In this document: positions 8,727 to 18,018 of the stretch, piece by piece
Numbering within the stretch: the first letter of the stretch is position 1
Layout: each line of letters begins with the position of its first letter
Source of the DNA: Azospirillum picis
GTDB taxonomy: Bacteria > Pseudomonadota > Alphaproteobacteria > Azospirillales > Azospirillaceae
Direction: 5' to 3'
Assembly: GCF_017876115.1 (NCBI RefSeq)
Contig: NZ_JAGINO010000035.1
Span: 1 to 57,372 of the forward strand
Length of the DNA: 57,372 bases
Notes under the pieces: model-generated
Told to the model about the DNA's origin: nothing
Seen by the model: the letters and a program-made list of their open reading frames with translations, nothing else
Databases searched by the model: none
Program-made: the position numbers and the translations under genes

Positions 8727-9291
8727 GAAGAAGTCTCTTTTGCGGCGAGTTCATTGCCAGAGCTTTTCCCCCTGTCCGTAACCGGCGGGGGGCCGCCTGA
8801 TGGGTCCAGGAACGGGAAGGCTGATCCAACAAGCGATGTAAGCCCTGTTTTCCTCGGTTTTCCTGAAAGCTCTATTCTTTGAAGAATAGGGGTGTTATAG
8901 GGCAATTCACATCACACGAACACGCATCCTAAATCCACTGAAACGCAGTTCAGATGTTGTCAGAGCACGAGGAGGGAAGAATAATAAAAAAAATCATAAT
9001 TGCCGGTAGCGGGCGAAATTATATGTCGCTTCCAGGCGCTGAAAGGCACTCGGTCTCTTTATGCTTACTGGATATTTCTACAGATCCTCCGCCATTAGCT
9101 TAGTCTCTTGCATCCGTTTAACCAGGCTTATCCAACTGCCCAAGAAATGGAAATCAAATCCATCCCACAATGATGCCGAACAAACTATCTCTTTCAGGGA
9201 GCAACCGTCTGGGCTATTCTGCGCTTGCGGAAAAGGTGGATGCGTTTCCACCCATGGCCGTTGAAGCCGATAGCATCGCTGTCGGAGGTAA
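8727..9291 (+). other. Intergenic region without a recognisable gene
   Basis: About 565 bases between the GT2 gene and the truncated radical SAM gene. The first 100 bases are GC-rich (a CGGCGGGGGGCCGCC segment near 8782), and the rest is A+T-rich. An open frame at 9061-9264 has no family resemblance and no good ribosome binding site. The right end carries GGAGG at 9284-9288, which serves the TTG start at 9292. Confidence 0.4.
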
Positions 9292-9714
9292 TTGTTAGCT
9301 TGGCTTCAGTCGAAGGATTTCGTGACCAAAGCCCTCCCCATTTCACGCGCGTTTGCCGACAGCGAGCAAATGGCCGTCAGCATTGAGTTGACAAATGTCT
9401 GCAACTTCCGCGGCCCGATCTGTCCGGTATCTTTCCGCAAGCAAAAGGTAAAGCAACCAGCCGGTGCGCCCTATGACCGATCTTACGGTTATATGGAGAA
9501 CGCAGTGTTCGAAAGAACCATTGATGAATGCCGGCGCACGGCGCGCAGCGTAAACTTTAGTTTCTTTGGCGAGCAGACCCTGCATCCCCACTATGCCCGC
9601 TTGATGCGCTCTCTGCGTGGTCAGCCTTTTTCCTGCGACATCAATACAAACATGGGCATGGTGACCGCGGATATCATGCACACCTGCGATAATACTTTGG
9701 ATTGCCGCCTGTGA
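9292..9714 (+). pseudogene. Truncated radical SAM protein with a damaged cluster motif
   Basis: Only 140 aa remain of a family usually over 300 aa. The opening SIELTNVCNFRGPICPVSF is the radical SAM cluster segment, but the expected CxxxCxxC reads CNFRGPIC: the middle cysteine is glycine, one base away from cysteine. FSFFGEQTLHPHYARLM and DINTNMG are the next conserved elements of the Elp3/SPASM-like barrel, and the frame stops shortly after. Without the third cysteine a [4Fe-4S] cluster should not assemble normally, and half the barrel is absent. The TTG start has GGAGG four bases away. Its end overlaps the next gene as GTGA. It may instead be a short protein with a new role, but decay is simpler. 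Confidence 0.68.
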
Positions 9715-10619
9715 GTACGACTGACATTTATCTGCACATTCCAAAATGCGGCGGCTCCAGCCTCCGCACGCTGTTCGCGCAGAACTATTCCAGCGCTGAT
9801 ATCATCAGCTTCGCCGGCTATCGCCCGGAGTTGGACTGGTTCCGCGCCACACCGCCGGAGTACAAAGCGCGCTATCGCCTGATCCAGGGACACGTCCCGT
9901 ACGGTGTGCACGAAGGGCTGATGGGAAGCCTGCCCGGCGTCCGCTACGTTACTCTGTTTCGCGATCCGGTAGAGCGGCATTTCTCAGAAATCAAGTATGG
10001 CCTTCGATCGCCCTACCATCCGCTTCATGGGGAGTTCGCCAGCGGTCGACTATCGCTGGACAGGTGGGCCACCTATCCGGAAACCGATCCCTATTTCGAG
10101 AACACAATAACCCGCTATCTGACCGGTGGCCCAGACATTCTTGACGTGGACACACGGGCGAGCAGGCTGACGCCGGTGTCCACCGCGGAGCTGGCGATCG
10201 CCAAAGAACGCCTGCTGGGTTTTGCCGCCTTTGGTTTTGCTGATGACTTCACGCGGTCGGTCCTACTGATCGGCAAGGCGCTTGGTTGGAAGACGGTGGC
10301 ATATGCGGTGCGCAACGTCAGCCCAGAAACACCGATTGCACCTGAAGCGTACGCCGCCGCAAAATCTCACTTTGCGATGGACATGGACTTGCTCCGATTT
10401 GCGCGCGCGCTCTACGAAGAACGGGTGCGAATGGCCGGCACCTTGTTGGAGGATGCTGCGGTAGAATTGGACGCGGCAATTGCGTGCGCTTTGAAGAGCG
10501 CTCCCGACCAAAGATATCAAGAATATGTGTTGGGGGTGTCTCCGGTTCCACCCTCACCAGAAATCAGCGCTGTGCCCAGGCAGAGCGCCATTGATCGATT
10601 CCTGGTGGAGGCCTCATGA
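9711..10619 (+). CDS. Sulfotransferase (Sulfotransfer_2 type)
   Basis: A 302-aa protein opening IYLHIPKCGGSSLRTLF, the PAPS 5'-phosphosulfate loop of the heparan-sulfate 2-O / chondroitin sulfotransferase class, followed by YVTLFRDPVERHFSEIKY, the 3'-phosphate binding segment. It would sulfate a carbohydrate acceptor. I chose GTG 9711 because it overlaps the preceding stop (GTGA) and places the PAPS loop at the very N-terminus as is usual. It ends in an ATGA overlap with the following methyltransferase, so these two are coupled. This family differs from the sulfotransferase at 253-1401, so the replicon carries two sulfation enzymes. Confidence 0.83.
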   Translation: MSTTDIYLHIPKCGGSSLRTLFAQNYSSADIISFAGYRPELDWFRATPPEYKARYRLIQGHVPYGVHEGLMGSLPGVRYVTLFRDPVERHFSEIKYGLRSPYHPLHGEFASGRLSLDRWATYPETDPYFENTITRYLTGGPDILDVDTRASRLTPVSTAELAIAKERLLGFAAFGFADDFTRSVLLIGKALGWKTVAYAVRNVSPETPIAPEAYAAAKSHFAMDMDLLRFARALYEERVRMAGTLLEDAAVELDAAIACALKSAPDQRYQEYVLGVSPVPPSPEISAVPRQSAIDRFLVEAS

Positions 10620-11470
10620 TTTGCCAGTCATGTTCGATCCCGTTTCGCGCGAGAACCCCCATGCTTGATTTCAATGCAGCTGCCAAAACCATTGCCGACA
10701 ATCTGCGGAGCAACCCGCCTGCGTCCCTCCCCCCCATTCCCATGATGCAAACGATTGGCAGCAACGATGCGCAGCATTTTATCGATAATATGGCCTTCTA
10801 CACGGGCGATATCATACGCTTCTGCCAAGTTCCGTTGGAAGGCAACGTCCTCGACATCGGATCAGGCTGCGGTCGGCTGGCCCTCGGTTTCGAGCGCTAT
10901 CTTGCTCCTGCAGCAGAGTATGCTGGCTTCGATGTATGGGAGGACGGCGTTTCCTGGTGCCGCAACACCATCACTGCACGACGCCCGAACTTTCACTTTC
11001 AGACCATAGCGGCTCAAGACAATTACTATTTCGAAGACGCTAGAAACACGGCGAAGAACAACTTCGACTTGAATTTTCTTCCTGATGCGCGTTTCGATGC
11101 TGCTTTTGCGTTGTCGGTTTTTACCCATCTGACGCGCTCCGACGCCCGACAATACCTGCACATGCTGGCACGTGTGCTGAAACCGGGCGGGTTCGCTTAC
11201 CTGACCTTCTTCGTCATTGATGAGGCTTTCCACCGCTTTGTTAAAGCATCCGGCCAACACCGTGCCGTGACAGAAGAGGAGCCCGGCGTCTGGCACGCCT
11301 ATGCCCGCCAACATTTCTTTGCAGGCTTTAGCAGTGAACGGGTGCAGGAAATAGTCAGCGAGGCCAACCTGGAGATCGTTCACAGTGAACCGGGATCGTG
11401 GGCACATAAGCCCAACGCCCGTATTTACCAGGATCTTTTCCTGGTTCAAAAGCCGGTGAGCGCCGCATAG
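10616..11470 (+). CDS. SAM-dependent methyltransferase
   Basis: A 284-aa class I methyltransferase. Motif I is VLDIGSGCGRLALGF (about residues 80-94), the acidic ribose-binding residue lies in AGFDVWEDG, and the post-II helix reads FALSVFTHL before LKPGGFAYLTFF. It starts within the stop codon of the sulfotransferase (ATGA), so it probably modifies the same glycan. ATG 10661 (MLDFNAAAK) could also be used, but the overlap favours 10616. Target atom and substrate are not predictable. Confidence 0.8.
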   Translation: MICQSCSIPFRARTPMLDFNAAAKTIADNLRSNPPASLPPIPMMQTIGSNDAQHFIDNMAFYTGDIIRFCQVPLEGNVLDIGSGCGRLALGFERYLAPAAEYAGFDVWEDGVSWCRNTITARRPNFHFQTIAAQDNYYFEDARNTAKNNFDLNFLPDARFDAAFALSVFTHLTRSDARQYLHMLARVLKPGGFAYLTFFVIDEAFHRFVKASGQHRAVTEEEPGVWHAYARQHFFAGFSSERVQEIVSEANLEIVHSEPGSWAHKPNARIYQDLFLVQKPVSAA

Positions 11471-11710
11471 AAAATTTGAAAGCGTATGGTGTCTAGGGAA
11501 TACTGGATCTTCCTACCAAGTTTGAAGGCAGGAAAAAATAAAAGTCATCTAAATTGGGTAAGAGCACCCAAGATAGGACAAAACTTATCTATATTTTTAG
11601 CCGCTATATCGAGCATATTTATGGCATGCATTTTATCTGACATTTTGTCCTACTCGGGATGGAGCTGATGACATAGATGGAAATTCTTGCGAAGCACGTA
11701 AGATGCGGAA

Positions 11711-12994
11711 ATGGTAAAGCAGTTTGATCGGCTGATCGAAGAGGCAACAATGACCGCAGACGAGACTGTCGGGACGGCGGAGATTAATTACGACGCTTGG
11801 CGTACCGCCATCCGGCGCGACGCGCTGTCAAATTATCATTACTCCATGGCTCGTGCCATCACTCGGGAAGGAAATGCCTCAGCCGCTATCGAGCACCTGC
11901 ACCATGCCATTGCCGCTGATGGAAGGATGATCCCCGCATATGCCGAACTGGCCATGCTGCTGCGTGCAGAGGGCCGCGTGAGCGAAGCCGAGGCGGCGGA
12001 ATTGACCGCCAAGACCCTATCACCTGACTGGTCCACCGAAGCACTGCTACGGCGGGGCAAAGAACTGATGGCGGTCGGGCGATCCGAGGAGGCTCTCCAG
12101 AGTTTGGAAGCAACGGCCAATTGGCCTCCGGCCCTGCGTTTGCAAGCAGAGGAGATCGCTGCCGAAATTCGTTTTGCCCGTGTCCTGCAATACAGAAGTG
12201 CCGGCGATCCAGACGGTGCGGCAACAGCTCTTCGGAGCATGATCGGCTATGAGGGGAACAACCCTCTCTTCCTGGGTGAGTTGTGCTTGCGACTGATAGA
12301 GGACGGCGATTGGAGGAAAGCGACGACATACGCGATGAAAGCTGCCCGGCTGTCGCCGCCGGATCGCCGCCCCGAGTTCGACTGGCATGCGGCAAATCTG
12401 CTTTTCAATCAGTTTCGTTTTCAGGAGAGCGTGTCCTTTCTGGAAGAACGGATTGAGATGGATCCCGATTGGACAGCACTTTTTGTCTTGTTGGGTAGTG
12501 CACGCATTATGCTTGGCCAGTTTTCTGGCGCAGAACGTGTCCTGCGCCAAGCCATCGCCCTTGATCCAGCACGGCCGGTCGGATGGTTACACCTCGGCTA
12601 CGCCTGCTCTGGCACAAACAGCGCTGCTGTAGCAGAGTTTTTCCAACGAACGCTGCGATGCCTTCCTGGACATTTTGTTGCTCAGGCTGAGTTGGCGATG
12701 CTGCTGGCGCAGGCTGGACGGCATGAGGAGGCGATCGCTCAAGGCGAAGAAGCGCGATCCAAGGTTCCGGATGCCGCAGCGACTCCACTCGTTGCTGTGC
12801 CGCAGGTCATCACTTTGCTTGTTGCCAATCGCCCTGAATTGGCCCGCGCAGTACTCCAAACGGCAATCGCCGCAACGGAGCCAAAAGACCGTGTTCTTTT
12901 CTGGCTGCGCGCCCGGTTCCACCCCAATCATCTGGCCCCCCTGACAGCTCTCTTTGCCGAGGTGAGATTGGATTGTCCGGTGACAATGCTGTAG
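11711..12994 (+). CDS. Tetratricopeptide-repeat protein
   Basis: A 427-aa protein made largely of TPR-like helical pairs; recognisable units include AAIEHLHHAIAADGRMIPAY, SEEALQSLEATANWPP, AERVLRQAIALDPARPVGWL and HEEAIAQGEEARSK. No signal peptide, membrane segment or catalytic domain is visible. Such proteins often act as scaffolds, or precede glycosyltransferase domains in glycosylation loci, but no such domain is attached here. ATG 11750 (MTADETVG), with GAAGAGG five bases upstream, is a good alternative start. It stands alone between two AT-rich gaps of about 240 bases. Confidence 0.75.
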   Translation: MVKQFDRLIEEATMTADETVGTAEINYDAWRTAIRRDALSNYHYSMARAITREGNASAAIEHLHHAIAADGRMIPAYAELAMLLRAEGRVSEAEAAELTAKTLSPDWSTEALLRRGKELMAVGRSEEALQSLEATANWPPALRLQAEEIAAEIRFARVLQYRSAGDPDGAATALRSMIGYEGNNPLFLGELCLRLIEDGDWRKATTYAMKAARLSPPDRRPEFDWHAANLLFNQFRFQESVSFLEERIEMDPDWTALFVLLGSARIMLGQFSGAERVLRQAIALDPARPVGWLHLGYACSGTNSAAVAEFFQRTLRCLPGHFVAQAELAMLLAQAGRHEEAIAQGEEARSKVPDAAATPLVAVPQVITLLVANRPELARAVLQTAIAATEPKDRVLFWLRARFHPNHLAPLTALFAEVRLDCPVTML

Positions 12995-13247
12995 CCAAGC
13001 TGGTCGGAAGAGTCCGGGCTTCCATCAGTACCGTATCGTTAAGCTCGATAGACTAAGGTAAGAAGTCAATATATCGTGTGGATCATTAGCATTACGCCGA
13101 TGCATATCGGTAGATGAATGCTTGAACGTCACGGTATCGAGATTTGTACCAGTCGGGCCATGACTGGAAAAGGTAAGCGTCGTTTGGCGATCGGGGCGTG
13201 TTTTCATTTCCCAGCGCCGTTCTTCCCTGTTTGTATTGGAGTAGTAA

Positions 13248-14162
13248 ATGTCTATAGCCAACAGCATTCGATCCGGGTTTGAAGACATTGTCCGTGAAGA
13301 TGGCCCTTGGACCGCACATTACTTTGAGTTGCCTGGTGGAGTTGAGACTATGCCTGGCCAATTTTCTACGTGGACCAGAAACCGGGCGATGTTTTCACTT
13401 CGCTGTGCTCAGCTTGCGCTAGGAAAACCAACCTCTTCTATTCGGGCTTTAGATCTTGGATGCCTCGAAGGAGGCATAGCAATTGCGCTTGCCCAAGCTG
13501 GCTGCGAGGTCATAGGACTCGAGATCCGTGAGCAGAGCATCCGAAAAGCACGGTTTGTCGCCAATGCGTTAGATGTTCAACGCGTCACCTTTGTTCAGGG
13601 TGATATGCTTCGCCTCGCTGATCTTAACCTTGGAAATTTTGATCTGATTGTATGTGCGGGTACGCTTTATCACGTAGACGCTCCCGAGATTTTGCACTTT
13701 ATGCAATCGCTTAATGCCTCTTGCCAAGGAATCACTGTATTTGATACCCATGTGGCTATGGAGGCCAATGAGCAGTATAGCCCAGTCCCTGGGCTTGAGG
13801 TTGTTGGTAAGTCCATCGTCGAGCATGCCCCGAGCGATCAAGCGCGCAAATCCGAAAAGTTGTGGGCATCCGCTGAGAACAATCACTCTTTTTGGCCAAC
13901 TGAACGTTCACTTGCGAATCTCGCAATCGCAGCAGGATTCGCGCAAATCACACGTCCACTTGCTCCTATTCCTGAATGGAAATGGCAGGACCGTGCCTTC
14001 TGGGTAGCGTACTCCTCGGCACACGCCGCAGCAGTAGGCGCTGTTCCATATTATGGCACACAGTATCTACCCGATCCGGACAGGCGAGAGGCAATGTGCC
14101 CAACAATTAACTTGCAAGCCAATGATCAATATCCCAATCCAAATACTACCCGCTTGAAGTAG
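13248..14162 (+). CDS. SAM-dependent methyltransferase
   Basis: A 304-aa class I methyltransferase with motif I ALDLGCLEGGIAIALAQAG (about residues 67-85), the acidic loop GLEIREQSI, FVQGDMLRL, and FDLIVCAGTLYHV. The C-terminal 120 residues are a substrate-specific region rich in aromatic residues (FWPTERS, EWKWQDRAFW). Its codon use is less GC-biased than the flanking genes, consistent with recent acquisition together with its AT-rich borders. It may methylate a sugar or a small lipid; the sequence does not say which. Confidence 0.78.
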   Translation: MSIANSIRSGFEDIVREDGPWTAHYFELPGGVETMPGQFSTWTRNRAMFSLRCAQLALGKPTSSIRALDLGCLEGGIAIALAQAGCEVIGLEIREQSIRKARFVANALDVQRVTFVQGDMLRLADLNLGNFDLIVCAGTLYHVDAPEILHFMQSLNASCQGITVFDTHVAMEANEQYSPVPGLEVVGKSIVEHAPSDQARKSEKLWASAENNHSFWPTERSLANLAIAAGFAQITRPLAPIPEWKWQDRAFWVAYSSAHAAAVGAVPYYGTQYLPDPDRREAMCPTINLQANDQYPNPNTTRLK

Positions 14163-14406
14163 ATAAGTATATGGACTGCAGGAGCTCATCGCGGCGGAGA
14201 CTGTGTATCGGCGCGGAATATTGGGGCAGTTTCGGGAATGATTATTAATAAAACCCAACCATCACTTTGTATAACATTGCAGTTTCGTTTTTCTGTGATG
14301 GGCCTGGTAGGCGAATGCTTGATGGCATCGCCTCCACGTCGACTGGGCGATGACGGTTGAGGGTTCGATCAGCCGGCGGGCCAAGCGGCCAACAATACGA
14401 CAGATT

Positions 14407-14442
14407 GAACCGCGCCGGCCTCCGGAAATACCGGCGCGGTTC
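14407..14442 (-). terminator. Hairpin at the end of the 800-aa HAD gene
   Basis: A perfect 12-bp stem, GAACCGCGCCGG (14407-14418) with CCGGCGCGGTTC (14431-14442), encloses a 12-base loop. It overlaps the stop codon of the minus-strand gene ending at 14441 and is followed in that direction by a moderately T-rich stretch (CAATCTGTCGTATTG). An intrinsic terminator for that gene is the likely role, though the T tract is weak. Confidence 0.55.
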
Positions 14443-16843
14443 ACTCCAGATCAGGCCGTGCAAGTGCCACGATTGTTGGTGTCAGGCCCATAGGCACACA
14501 CTGCTGGCGAACCAATTCCGCCAAGCGCTCGGCATAGCCTAAGGTGACGAGAGCCAAAGGCGTTGACGCCAGAGATGCCAAGCAATCCATTCTTGCAACC
14601 GGAACGCCATGGAACAGAGGCGAAGACATCAAATGCCCCATAAGATCGGCATAGGCAACCAGTTCAAGCCCCTCCTCCCGGGCAATACGGATAAAGTCCG
14701 GTCCCATGCCGCCATCACCTCCCACTGCCAGAACGACCACACGCCTCATCCCAGACCCCAGAAGACGAGCGACCAAGGCGCGGCAGACCGGAGCATGACC
14801 GACCTCAATCCCAAGCATGTCTGCAGGCCGCCGAAAGACGGCCGGATCAAGACGGGTCAACGCCCCCTGTGGCCAGGGCACCCGAACCGGACGCAAGCCA
14901 AGCGCCAGCCCCATTACCGGCCCATCCTTCATGTCTGCCAGGGGGCGTACCATGTTGAGCGCCGTGGTATCACAGATCACGCGCTCCCCTTCGACACCGT
15001 CGTTTTGATCATAGGACAGCCCGCCCAAGGCGTCCGCTTCCCAAATGGTCGGCATCATGAGAGCTGCCGTTAAAGGCAGCAGCGCCTCGTCTCCGGGGCA
15101 GGGTTGGAAAGCGCCGGAAGACGGAGCCGTCGCAAAAACCAACGCCGCATAACGACGAATCCCCGCTTGCAGCCATTCCAGGGATACCGCTTCTTGTCCA
15201 AGAGCGGGCGGAACAGCCGTTTTCGGTGTACAACTCCCCAGATTATTGCGTTCGTACCCAAGGGTGGTTCCCGCCAGACCGGTCAAAGCGCGTTCCAGGA
15301 TTTGAGGGCTGCGGTAGAGGATGCGCCCCATAGAAAGACTGCGCTCCGATCCGCTAACATAAACACTGACGTGCAGCCCATCCACGAAGGCGTTTGCCAA
15401 ATCATTAACTGCATAGCAAAGATAAATATGGAAACGGGTCTTCCCATTGTGCACCAGCTTGGCCAACGCGGCCGGTGTGCTGCCACGGGCACCCAGGTCC
15501 ACGAGAGCCACAGGCCCGTTCTTGCCCAGTCGGTCCGCCAAATGCTCCAGGATCAAAGCCTTCCGCTCCACGGCCCGCGCTGCCGCCGTTTTGCGCAGAG
15601 CCGGATCATCGAACAGGTCCAGCACCGTCTCCAATGCAAACGCACCTGAGGCCAGTTTCTGGCCCGCCAGCATTTCTAACGTCTGTCCGGTCAGAGATGA
15701 GAGACTCTGGGGTACTGTTCCACCGGCTTGCTCCAGCAGCCAATTCCAAACCATGTGTGGCTTTGCACTCAGAGTTTCTCGCGCACTGTCATGATTGATG
15801 TCGCAGAACTCCAGCGGCGTCAGTGCTTGACGGGAAACATGAAGCGGTACAACGCCAATGTCGTAGCCGCGATGCCGGATCCAATCCTGCATCAGGGGAG
15901 CGAAGACAGCTGCTTCGCGCATCAGTGGCGCGATCAGACCGATGCCACGCTGGTGGCAATTCTCAACGACCCACCGGCAATATTCAACCACAGCAGGCCC
16001 CAGAACCAAGCTGCCGAACTCTAGCCATGGCGCTTGGTCTTCGGGATCGTTGCGACCGGCTAAAGACACCAAACGTCTTGACGGAAGCGCCACAGCCCCC
16101 AGACCGCTGATGATCCGCTCGCGATCATGATGATGCGACAGAGTAGCGCTGGGAACATAATGAATAGCCCTCAATCCAGCAGCCCGCGCCATGGCCACAT
16201 CGCCGATTGGATCATCACCGATGTGGAGAATCTGCGAAGGTGTCACGGCTGGATAATCACACAAGAGCCGTTGAAACAGTCTCCCGTCTCGCTTTGAACA
16301 GCCATGTTCGTTCGACACGTAAAGTGTGTGATACAGGTGGTCCCCAATCCCGGCCAGACGCAGCAGATGACTTATCTGCTCTGTCGTCAGATACATGTCC
16401 GACAGCAAGACAACGGTCCGCTCCTGGCGAGCCAGTGCCTCAAGAACTTTTACGATAAGAGGATTGGCGTAGATCAGAGCCGCCTCGACCTCCAGCTCCA
16501 GTTCCACAAGGATTTCAGAGTTTCTTGGGTTAAGCCGTCGGTAAATTTCAGCGAGCGTCGCTTCTCCTCCTGGGGCCTCAGCACGGACGCGGCGCTCCGC
16601 CTCCTGTCGGGCCAAGCGGAACAATGGTGGAGTGAGGCTGGAATCAACCAGACATCGCGCCACGGCCTCCTGTCCAACGGCATTGAATACCAGAGCAGGA
16701 CTTGACACACGCCGCAGCAGGAGCGTGTCGAACACGTCGCATGATACGACGACGGCATCCGCTAACTCAGAGTGATCGAATGATGGGAAAAAGTCGGCAG
16801 TCATGCGCTCTGCGATCCCGCTATCAGTACCCTGCCTGCTCAT
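14441..16843 (-). CDS. HAD-superfamily hydrolase with C-terminal domains (COG5610-like)
   Basis: An 800-aa multidomain protein. The N-terminal HAD unit has motif I CDVFDTLLLR (Asp36 and Asp39), VLLSDMYL and HIGDDPIGDV, all catalytic positions present. A central domain follows with LVLGPAVVEYCRWVVENC, IAPLMREAAVF and VALVDLGARGSTPAALAK. The last 120 residues form a Rossmann-like unit (RRVVVLAVGGDGGMG, then ALVTLGYAERL). The same order is spread over 4418-7821 as separate frames. It begins one base after the stop of the FabH-like gene, so translation is probably coupled. This HAD group is common in polysaccharide loci, but its reaction is not established to my knowledge. An internal ATG gives MTADFFPSF as an alternative start. 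Confidence 0.72.
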   Translation of the reverse strand: MSRQGTDSGIAERMTADFFPSFDHSELADAVVVSCDVFDTLLLRRVSSPALVFNAVGQEAVARCLVDSSLTPPLFRLARQEAERRVRAEAPGGEATLAEIYRRLNPRNSEILVELELEVEAALIYANPLIVKVLEALARQERTVVLLSDMYLTTEQISHLLRLAGIGDHLYHTLYVSNEHGCSKRDGRLFQRLLCDYPAVTPSQILHIGDDPIGDVAMARAAGLRAIHYVPSATLSHHHDRERIISGLGAVALPSRRLVSLAGRNDPEDQAPWLEFGSLVLGPAVVEYCRWVVENCHQRGIGLIAPLMREAAVFAPLMQDWIRHRGYDIGVVPLHVSRQALTPLEFCDINHDSARETLSAKPHMVWNWLLEQAGGTVPQSLSSLTGQTLEMLAGQKLASGAFALETVLDLFDDPALRKTAAARAVERKALILEHLADRLGKNGPVALVDLGARGSTPAALAKLVHNGKTRFHIYLCYAVNDLANAFVDGLHVSVYVSGSERSLSMGRILYRSPQILERALTGLAGTTLGYERNNLGSCTPKTAVPPALGQEAVSLEWLQAGIRRYAALVFATAPSSGAFQPCPGDEALLPLTAALMMPTIWEADALGGLSYDQNDGVEGERVICDTTALNMVRPLADMKDGPVMGLALGLRPVRVPWPQGALTRLDPAVFRRPADMLGIEVGHAPVCRALVARLLGSGMRRVVVLAVGGDGGMGPDFIRIAREEGLELVAYADLMGHLMSSPLFHGVPVARMDCLASLASTPLALVTLGYAERLAELVRQQCVPMGLTPTIVALARPDLE

Positions 16844-16844
16844 C

Positions 16845-17939
16845 TCACACCGCCAGCACCGGATACCCCTCTGGCAAGTCCACCACCCGCGGCTCCGGTA
16901 TCGGCCCCAGTTCCGCCACCATCGCCCCCCAGGACCAGCCGACCCCGAACCCGGCCATCAGCGTCTTCACCGGCCCGGCGGCTACCTGCGCCCCCATGCT
17001 GTGGCAGATCGCCAGCGGAATCGAGGCGGAACTGGTGTTGCCGAAGCCCTGCATATCGATGACGAACCTGTCGGCCGGAGCCTTGATGCGCTTGCGCAGA
17101 TGCTCCAGCATGAAGGCGTTGGCCTGGTGCAGGATAAAGCGGTCGATGCCGTCGACATCGGTGCCGGCATGCTCCATCGCCTCGCGCAGCAGCGGCGGCA
17201 CGGCGCGCAGGGTGAAGGAGAACACCTCCGCCCCGTTCAGGGTTAAACGCGAGTCCCGCTCCAACTGGGCGGCCTCCGCCTCATCGGCGATCCGTCCGCC
17301 GCTCCCCACCGCAGGGATAAGGCCGTGGCGCTTGCCGCCGGCCTTGACGAAGATGTGCGGCGCGCCGGCGCCGTCGGTGCCGGTCACCACCGGAATGGGG
17401 GCTGCGGCCTCGTCGACCTCCAGCGCGGTGGCGGAGCCGGCGTCGCCGAACAGCGGCAGGGTGGCGCGGTCCTCCGGGTGGAGGTGGCGGGTCGGGTTGT
17501 CGCCGCACAGCACCAGCGCCCGCTTGGCCGAGGAGCCGCCCAGCAGCCTTGCGGCGATCCACAGGCCGTAGACGTAGCCCGAGCAGCCCAGCGGCACGTC
17601 GAAAGCCGCCGCACTGGTCGGCAGCCCCAGCCGGTGCTGCATGATGCAGGCGGTGGCCGGCAGCACATAGTCGGCATCCTGCGAGACGAAGACCAGCACC
17701 TCCACCGTCGCCGGATCCCAGCCGAGCTGCTCCATCAGCCCTTCCGCCGCGGCAAGGCAGAGGTCCGACGCGCAATAGGGCGGGGGCAGGATGCGGCGCT
17801 CCTGGACGCCGATGGTGGCGGCCAGCTTGCGCGCCTCCTCCACCGTGAAGGGGCCGGGATCCTCGACGAAGGAATGGCGCTGCGGCGGCACCACCGCGCG
17901 CAGGCCGGCGATCCGGATGCCCTCGATGACGGCTTTCAT
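16845..17939 (-). CDS. Ketoacyl-ACP synthase III (FabH-like)
   Basis: A 364-aa thiolase-fold condensing enzyme with the complete FabH triad: Cys119 in PLGCSGYVYG, His271 in FILHQANAF, and Asn301 in GFGNTSSASIP. Such enzymes condense an acyl-CoA or acyl-ACP with malonyl-ACP, or transfer short acyl groups. The start is ATG at 17939, where similarity to the family begins. It lies between a GmhB-like phosphatase and the 800-aa HAD gene on the minus strand, and opposite an SDR and a GNAT, rather than in a fatty-acid operon. A role in making an acyl group for a surface sugar is therefore inferred. No acyl carrier protein gene is visible nearby. Confidence 0.85.
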   Translation of the reverse strand: MKAVIEGIRIAGLRAVVPPQRHSFVEDPGPFTVEEARKLAATIGVQERRILPPPYCASDLCLAAAEGLMEQLGWDPATVEVLVFVSQDADYVLPATACIMQHRLGLPTSAAAFDVPLGCSGYVYGLWIAARLLGGSSAKRALVLCGDNPTRHLHPEDRATLPLFGDAGSATALEVDEAAAPIPVVTGTDGAGAPHIFVKAGGKRHGLIPAVGSGGRIADEAEAAQLERDSRLTLNGAEVFSFTLRAVPPLLREAMEHAGTDVDGIDRFILHQANAFMLEHLRKRIKAPADRFVIDMQGFGNTSSASIPLAICHSMGAQVAAGPVKTLMAGFGVGWSWGAMVAELGPIPEPRVVDLPEGYPVLAV

Positions 17940-18018
17940 GGAGTCTTGTCCTTCGCGTGTTCGTGCCCCTGCACCATCCCTCCCGAGAGTGGCGTGGAAC
18001 TGGTTTCCGGAAGATTGA

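Noticed and set aside
9061..9264. A 67-residue open frame before the radical SAM remnant.
   Set aside because: A+T-rich leader sequence with no binding site and no recognisable protein features.
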